A stretch of 64,000 nt of DNA from Bactericera cockerelli (Eukaryota > Arthropoda > Insecta > Hemiptera > Triozidae): assembly GCA_024516035.1 (NCBI GenBank), contig CM044961.1, forward strand, positions 5,606,015 to 5,670,014, written 5' to 3'. A program made the position numbers and the translations under genes. The notes beneath the pieces were generated by a model. It saw only the letters and a program-made list of their open reading frames with translations. It was not told the origin of the DNA and searched no databases. Shown piece by piece: positions 57,947 to 64,000 of the stretch (the stretch's first letter is position 1; each line of letters begins with the position of its first letter).

Positions 57947-58181
57947 GCCAACCTCCATGATGTAACAGTTACAACTTCTGCTTCTGGTCCAGAGATCCTG
58001 AGTTCAATCCTCTGTTTGGACAAAAATTTCTGACAAAAAAAATCTGCTACTTATCAAATAAAGAACATGTGAGGTTGGCCTAATCCGGGCAAGGTTAATG
58101 TGGGTAGCTGGTACAATTTCCAATGATTGGAGGGTAACACCCCGTCTTGAATAACTCATATCAGGATATTAAAACCGAATA
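57947..58181 (+). mobile_element. SINE family B copy, 5' part, split by the 5S SINE
   Basis: Head CCTCCATGATGTAACAGTTA and body GGGCAAGGTTAATGTGGGTA; continues after the insertion from 58451 to about 58572 (CACCGTGAGCTAGGTCTCTG, ATTATTAC). Older than its insertion. Confidence 0.75.
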
Positions 58182-58450
58182 TAGCCAGCGTCGATGGCTT
58201 GAATACACCGGTTCCCTTCAGAACACCGAAGTTAAGCGACATCCAGCGAGGTTAAGACTTGGATGGGTGACCATTCAAATTCTAATTCTCGTGACGCTGG
58301 CTTTTCCCGGCCCCACTCAGGCTGGGTGAGGTCAATGTGAGTAGCAGGTTTGTGAGTTTCCTGCGAATGGAGGGTAAAACCCCCGTCGTGATATGACCAT
58401 GGCAGTTGAAAGCGACGTTAAACCCCACTTAAAAAAAAAAAAAAAAAAAA
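58182..58450 (+). mobile_element. 5S rRNA-derived SINE, copy 1
   Basis: The head resembles insect 5S rRNA (GCCAGCGTCGATGGC, TGAATACACCGGTTC, CACCGAAGTTAAGCGAC, GGTTAAGACTTGGATGGGTG). The body follows (CTGGGTGAGGTCAATG...GATATGACCATGGCAGTTG) and then poly(A). Flanked by the direct repeat AAAACCGAATA (58171-58181, 58451-58461). Inserted into a family B SINE. Confidence 0.9.
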
Positions 58451-58579
58451 AAAACCGAATAGAATCATTGGACATGATAGGAGTCTAGACATTGGATCTG
58501 GAAGTCCATATAATCCTTCCATCACCGTGAGCTAGGTCTCTGATTATATCTTATGGACACATAATTATTACTACACCAT

Positions 58580-60130
58580 GTTTTTTTTTTCTTCTTGCTC
58601 CTTATTCCTCGTTGCATTTTGACTTCTTTACTCTACAAAAAATATTTGTATTTATTTAACCAAGTTTCTTTTTTTAACCTAGCTTTTTTATGAATTCAAA
58701 AAATATAAAGATACAAAGCATCTGTGTTATAGTTAAAAAAGAAATCCCCCCAATTAAGTTAATGGGAATTTCAAACCTCTTTGTAGGATTAGCTTTACTT
58801 TTCGTATTTGTCTGGGGTAAAAAAATCTATTTTGTGGAAGCCAAAAATATTTCTTTGGACATGAAGGAAAATGAATGAAGAAAATCAGGAGTAGAGAGAG
58901 AGAGAGAAATTTTTTTTTGTGAAACTCATCAATAATAAAAACAAACTTATAAGTTTATTTCTTCTTTATTGAATCTATTGCTTGACTTAACACTACTTTG
59001 TCATATAAGATTTGAAGGCACTGGAAATCAGTGTTCAAGTTAAGGCAGAAGAGAGGCATGTTACAATCAATGGGACAAACATTCGTTTGATAGACAATCA
59101 AAGAATTTTACTATTATTTCACTCCACAAACTACAGTCAAAGACAAATAAAAGGAGTCTAATTGTTAAGTCTCTGATTGTTAAGTCTCCTCTGTAAATAA
59201 ATATCATTAAAAAAGGACAAATATATAATTTAAATAGTGACGCATACGGAGAAATAAAATATATTTATTTTCACAAGTAAAACGTTTCATCAAAATATGA
59301 AATTGTTGGAAGGGTACCGAAAACACTGGCGTTGTTTACAGCGTTTTTACCCTCTGAATAGAATTCTAATAAAGATATTTTTTCACAATTCCGTAAACGT
59401 TGACAGTATTTGAAATTAGCAAGAGATTATTTATTACCCCAGATAGGTAGGTATAAAAATGGAAAACTGTGCAACTGTCTCTCCTTTGATTTTTTATTGG
59501 CGCAGTCAAAGTCCTTGTTCAAAACTCCTGGTCTCATGCCCGTTCTTCCCAATGGTAGTTGACTATTGATTTCGCTACTGATGATTGATGAATGGTCAAG
59601 CTTGGCCATTCATCAGGCATCAATTTGTTCTTTCCAAAATTAGTTAGTTTGGGAAGAACATTCAATATGACCTTTGACTGATGATTTCATGGTTTGAATA
59701 TAATTTAGATATATTTATTCATGTTCTTGATTTTTTAATAGATTATTTTCAACATTCAAAATAACATTTTTTTATTCCAAAAAATACCCAGAGTATATTT
59801 TGATAAACAGCAACTCACATTCTACTTGGCACCTATTAATGTGTCTTCAGGAATTTGAATGCTTTCCCGTCGCGTCGTTCAAATACAGAGTTGAGAGTCA
59901 TTCGAAATGTTTAACTTTTTCAACGGTTTTTCATTTGTAATAAATACCTACCTATTTAATTTTAGATTACAAATTTTCTTTTCGAATAGACTTTTATTTC
60001 TTTTTGTTTACCTCCCAATAGAGTTACCTCCAGTCCTGTAATTAAGCATGGAATCTCGTCCCGTACACTTGCCATTTGTAGAAAATTAGTTTTAAATGAA
60101 GTAGAAAATAGACTATAGTTTAGATAAGAT
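58580..60130. other. AT-rich intergenic, nothing recognised
   Basis: No splice-flanked exon or repeat identified except a short inverted repeat near 59535-59670 (GTTCTTCCCAA / TTGGGAAGAAC). Confidence 0.4.
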
Positions 60131-60141
60131 ATATCAAACTT

Positions 60142-60147
60142 TTTATT
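60142..60147 (-). promoter_or_regulatory. Poly(A) signal of the Cys-rich gene
   Basis: AATAAA on the minus strand about 70 bases downstream of the TGA stop at 60215. Confidence 0.5.
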
Positions 60148-60214
60148 TCAACACTCGGATGTAACAATTGAAAATCACTGCATCAGCCCATCAAATGGAG
60201 AAGAAGGCGAGGGA

Positions 60215-60808
60215 TCATTTCTTGAGGTTCTGAAAACCGTATTTGGGCGCAAAGTAGCTCACATCCAGCAAGGTGAGATTGCCGTAGTTAAGGCGGTACC
60301 TGTCCGCGATGTAGGGCTTGTCTGCGTCGTCCCGGCCCATCCCACTGGTGGACAGATGTCTCGCCAGCTTGTCACAGCAGAACCCGCCGTCACAAGACCG
60401 GGAGTAGCCCGAGCATCTGTCCTTGGCTCGGTTCTTCTTTCTGTTGTTGAAGGCCACGCACTCGGAGCAGCGGCAGGCGAAGGCCGGATCGATCTGGAGG
60501 CTGTTGGAACTGACAGACGTGACCGAGCTGATGGTAGGCAGCTCAATGACAGGACATGCGCTCGTTTGAAGGTTAGTCGTCATTCCGCTCGTGTTACATG
60601 GGTTCGTGTCTTCCCGGTCGTTGAACATCGTCGCCTGATACGGAAAACTTCGACTTGGCGCGCTGGTTTCAAATACCTCGTCCATGCAGTCACCGCGTGC
60701 GTTCTGCGCTTTACCACACTTGCAGAAGGATTTGCCCTGGGCCTTCGAGTAGGGGTTGGACCTGCGGGTGAGTTTTGGTCTCACGGCTGACTGTCTACGA
60801 CTGTTCAT
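60215..60808 (-). CDS. Cysteine-rich protein of unknown function, 197 aa
   Basis: The minus-strand ATG at 60808-60806 (context AACAATGAA) opens 197 codons, MNSRRQSAVRPKLTRRSNPY to FAPKYGFQNLKK. The frame continues open upstream, but composition turns AT-rich there, so the M at 60808 or a nearby splice acceptor is the likely start. Features: basic N-terminus, many cysteines in clusters (FCKCG, CRCSEC, RCSGYSRSC, GGFCC), no signal peptide and no membrane segment. GC-rich third positions contrast with the surroundings. AATAAA lies at 60147-60142, about 70 bases past the stop. Not recognised; it may be the last exon of a longer gene or a single-exon gene. Confidence 0.6.
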   Translation of the reverse strand: MNSRRQSAVRPKLTRRSNPYSKAQGKSFCKCGKAQNARGDCMDEVFETSAPSRSFPYQATMFNDREDTNPCNTSGMTTNLQTSACPVIELPTISSVTSVSSNSLQIDPAFACRCSECVAFNNRKKNRAKDRCSGYSRSCDGGFCCDKLARHLSTSGMGRDDADKPYIADRYRLNYGNLTLLDVSYFAPKYGFQNLKK

Positions 60809-61543
60809 TGTTACCTTGATGCAGTTGATGCTCTTAATATTTGGATCTATTCCTTCAAAATTTGAGATAATCCTATTTGGGTTTACTAAACAAAAGATTT
60901 TTTCGAATTTCAAATGGACTATTAAAAATAACAATTTTTTTAAATGATATTTCCAATGATATTCCAATATTATACAGTGGCCAGTAATATCCTTGTGCAT
61001 TTTTCTGAAAAGTATTTGAAATGAAATAATTTGATATATCATATCAGACGCTATAAGCTTTACTTCTCTCTTTCTTATACTTTCTTTTTTCGAAACCAGG
61101 CATTTCCAAGCAAATAACTCTCTACAATAAAAAGTGACTACAAATTTTAATTGCTTAATAAGAGTACCTACATTGTATACAACATATGTATTTATTACCG
61201 TCCTAATCAGGACTTTAAGGACGAAATTAATAGACATTTTTGTAATACGTATGTGTAAGATAGGGAAAACCGACACTTACCAACGACTTAAGTTATTGAT
61301 GTTGTCTATTAATTCCGCCCTAAATCAAATAGAATCGCTGACGTTAGGAAGGGCATCCAGCCGTAGAAATGTGCCACAACCAAACGACCTCAACCATGAG
61401 CTTGAACAAGTAGGTTTGGGAAAAGGCAAAGTGAAAGAAGAGTATGCAACATATGCCTTTGTCAAGGAAAAATTAAATATTTGATAAGACCTCTGTGACA
61501 GTTGCTTGTCACCTCTACACCATTTTCTCTAAACTAGTGCTTA

Positions 61544-61813
61544 GCCAGCGTCGATGGCATGTTGAATACACCGGTTCCCTTCAGAACACCGAAGTTAAGC
61601 GACATCCAGCGAGGTTAAGACTTGGATGGGTGACCATTCAAATTCTAATTCTCGTGACGCTGGCTTTTCCCGGCCCCACTCAGGCTGGGTGAGGTCAATG
61701 TGAGTAGCAGGTTTGTGAGTTTCCTGCGAATGGAGGGTAAAACCCCCGTCGTGATATGACCATGGCAGTTGAAAGCGACGTTAAACCCCACAAAAAAAAA
61801 AAAAAAAAAAAAA
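61544..61813 (+). mobile_element. 5S rRNA-derived SINE, copy 2
   Basis: Almost identical to the copy at 58182, which lacks a few bases after GATGGC. Perfect 13-bp target duplication AAACTAGTGCTTA at 61531-61543 and 61814-61826. Its GCATGTTGAATACACCGG restores the 5S spacing lost in copy 1. Near identity and an intact duplication imply recent retroposition. Confidence 0.92.
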
Positions 61814-61829
61814 AAACTAGTGCTTATTT

Positions 61830-63230
61830 CATGATAACCGTGGACTCGCTTGGTAATGCCTTATCTTGGAAATGCCTGGTTCTAATAGTTGGTTTGACAC
61901 ATTCAAAATTATCCTGAAGAATTTATATGTAAATATTTTACAATTTTTTTTTTAATACCGTAGAGAAATTACAATGAAAATTTTCTAGTTAGGAATTCCC
62001 AATCACCTATCGTTCTGCTAAGAATTTACAGTGTACATTTACAAATGACGAAACTGAGGGAAACCATCTTTTGGTTGAAAGACAAATAATCAGCTTCTTT
62101 GATTTGAAAATTCAAAGCTTCTTTCCCACTCGAAAAGCTGTTTGCAATTTGTTTAGTAACGTCATTTTGTATTTTTTTGTTTACTTTTTCGTTCTTTGTA
62201 ATTGTAAATCTGTAGTTAAAATTTTTATGATTAAAATTACAAATGTCTTTTCTTTTATGACAGTGTCGGGGTTTTTTAATCACCACTAAATCACGCAGTG
62301 AAATACTTTTCTTTGCAATGAGGCTTTCGAGGGAATGCTTTAAATTAGTTAAACGGGGTTATTTAAATAATAAATAATAATTTAAATAATAAATTCTCTT
62401 TAGTGGAAGGTAAGCACCAGGCGAGGTTTAGGCTCAAAGAATTTTCTTCCTCCCTGAGAGTCTCACTATGATATGGTCACTACGATTGGCTGTAAATTAC
62501 CCTCATTATAATGAATCAAATTTAAACAATAACCGTGATAACTCTACAGCACATTGCATAATCACTATTAAAAATACCAGGCGTTCATTCAAGTGATGGT
62601 CGTAGGTTGAACACGGTCCTGACGTGTTTCTATTAAATTATTCACTAGGATTAAAGTTTAGATAGTAGAACTGATTTAATTTTATTTTTGATTACTTAAT
62701 TACGACTTAGTCAGCTAAATAAAATTATTTTTCAACTGTACAATATTAATTAATTTTCAGCACAACATTTTTGCACCAACTTTTCTAATTTTAAGCCTTT
62801 ATTCATTGCCTTTTTTACCTTTTAATAATAACTATTATATTAATTGTTTAATCCTTTATTATTGAGTCTATTGTTTCCCAAATATTTAATATTAGGTGGA
62901 CGTAAAATAAAGTTATATAAAAACAACAATATTGATGCCCCTGTACATTTTGACTTTAATTAAAAATTAAAATGACTAATTTTAAAAATATTTAAAATTA
63001 CTGTACGAAAAAATAAAATATATTCTAAATTTTTAATACCTAGTCACAATTGTTCCCCCTGAATTATTTCCCCTTTAACCGAACTCCACTTACAGCGGCT
63101 AAGTACGAAACATGTTATTTTTTAATAATAACACTCTTTAGTGGAAGGTAACCACCAGCCTCCTTGGACCGAGTGTACATAATTGTGCACATTTTTTTTG
63201 TAGTGCCTTGGACCTGAATTTTTTTCTTCA
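61830..63230. other. AT-rich intergenic, nothing recognised
   Basis: Contains a short repeated phrase, CTCTTTAGTGGAAGGTAAGC at 62397 and ACTCTTTAGTGGAAGGTAAC at 63132 (also CTCTTTACTGGAAGGAGG near 42785). No genes seen. Confidence 0.4.
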
Positions 63231-63239
63231 TTATTTACT

Positions 63240-63930
63240 CTGGGGACTGGCTGGCTGGGGGCCTATAAACAGGGAGTAGACAAGCAGTCTGGCTGGGGGA
63301 CTATAAACAGGGAGTAGACAAGCAGTCTGGCTGGGGGCCTATAAACAAGGAGTAGACAAGCAGTCTGGCTGGGGACTATAAACAGGGAGTAGACAAGCAT
63401 TCTGGCTGGGGGCCTATAAACAGGGAGTAGACAAGCAGTCTGGCTGGGGGACTATAAACAGGGAGTAGACAAGCATTCTGGCTGGGGGCCTATAAACAGG
63501 GAGTAGACAAGCAGTCTGGCTGGGGGACTATAAACAGGGAGTAGACAAGCATTCTGGCTGGGGGCCTATAAACAGGGAGTAGACAAGCAGTCTGGCTGGG
63601 GGCCTATAAACAGGGAGTAGACAAGCAGTCTGGCTGGGGGACTATAAACAGGGAGTAGACAAGCAGTCTGGCTGGGGGACTATACACAGGGAGTAGACAA
63701 GCAGTCTGGCTGGGGGACTATAAACAGGGAGTAGACCAGCAGTCTGACTGGGTGACTATGAACAGGGAGTAGACCGGCTGGGGGACTATAAACAGGGAGT
63801 AGACCAGCATTGGCTTGGTTCTGGGTGCCCTTGTCAATTATTAGCCTCCTTGTAAAGACAGTGGTAGATGAGTCATTCCTCCACTGTCTGGTTACCATCG
63901 TTCACGATGATGCCACCCTATGATGATGAT
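63240..63930 (+). mobile_element. Minisatellite-bearing dispersed element, copy 3 (longest)
   Basis: About 15 units of 37-38 bp (GGCTGGGGGCCTATAAACAG / GACTATAAACAG variants alternate) run into the same 3' module ending CACCCTATGATGATGAT. AGTCTGG versus ATTCTGG variants alternate in blocks, as expected from higher-order duplication. Confidence 0.85.
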
Positions 63931-64000
63931 TATTTACTCTGAAAGATAAACATTTTCTACCACCCAACCCTCAGAGTCTCATTATTATGTGATTACAAAC

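Noticed and set aside
60356..60790. 144-codon plus-strand open frame
   Set aside because: It is antisense to the Cys-rich minus-strand ORF, which has the better start, codon composition and poly(A) signal.
61544..61665. Possible 5S rRNA gene
   Set aside because: Only the internal promoter and part of the fold are kept, the sequence continues into a SINE body with poly(A), and it has a target-site duplication.

Overview
This is animal nuclear DNA from an arthropod, most likely an insect. It is AT-rich, has long introns with GT/AG borders, and is packed with SINEs, miniature inverted-repeat elements, Tc1/mariner and non-LTR fragments and minisatellites. The main gene belongs to the pHCl (pH-sensitive chloride channel) group of Cys-loop receptors, which I know from insects. 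A hemipteran is a guess from the repeat-rich style; nothing here fixes the order. No bacterial, phage or CRISPR content is seen.

Region 1 (1-13.1 kb) is dominated by a broken CYP4-clan cytochrome P450 on the minus strand. Seven recognisable exons run from about 10,933 down to 1,274, and several frame breaks lie in the middle exons. A second, orphan P450 terminal exon carrying a heme-binding motif lies upstream at 12.7-13.03 kb. A possible terminal exon of an unknown plus-strand gene sits at 578-661.

Region 2 (16.0-52.7 kb) is the plus-strand chloride channel gene. Ten constitutive-looking exons give 456 codons plus stop. A phase-compatible 38-codon cassette exon (30,134-30,247) would sit inside the ligand-binding loop C. 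Signal peptide, Cys-loop, PARV anion-selectivity motif and four membrane segments are all readable and in frame. One intron has a GC donor. One donor site has been amplified into a tandem array. The last 36 bases of the coding sequence have expanded into a roughly 2.3-kb minisatellite beyond the stop codon.

Region 3 (55-64 kb) holds AT-rich sequence, two nearly identical 5S-rRNA-derived SINEs with clean target-site duplications, a small cysteine-rich minus-strand gene of unknown function (60,215-60,808) with its own poly(A) signal, and a large copy of a dispersed minisatellite-bearing element at the right edge.

At least six tRNA- or 5S-headed SINE families are present, called A to F plus 5S below. 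Some are nested, and several share a central domain. The window holds no obvious multi-gene system. Its most unusual content is the set of repeat-driven changes around the exons of one ion-channel gene.
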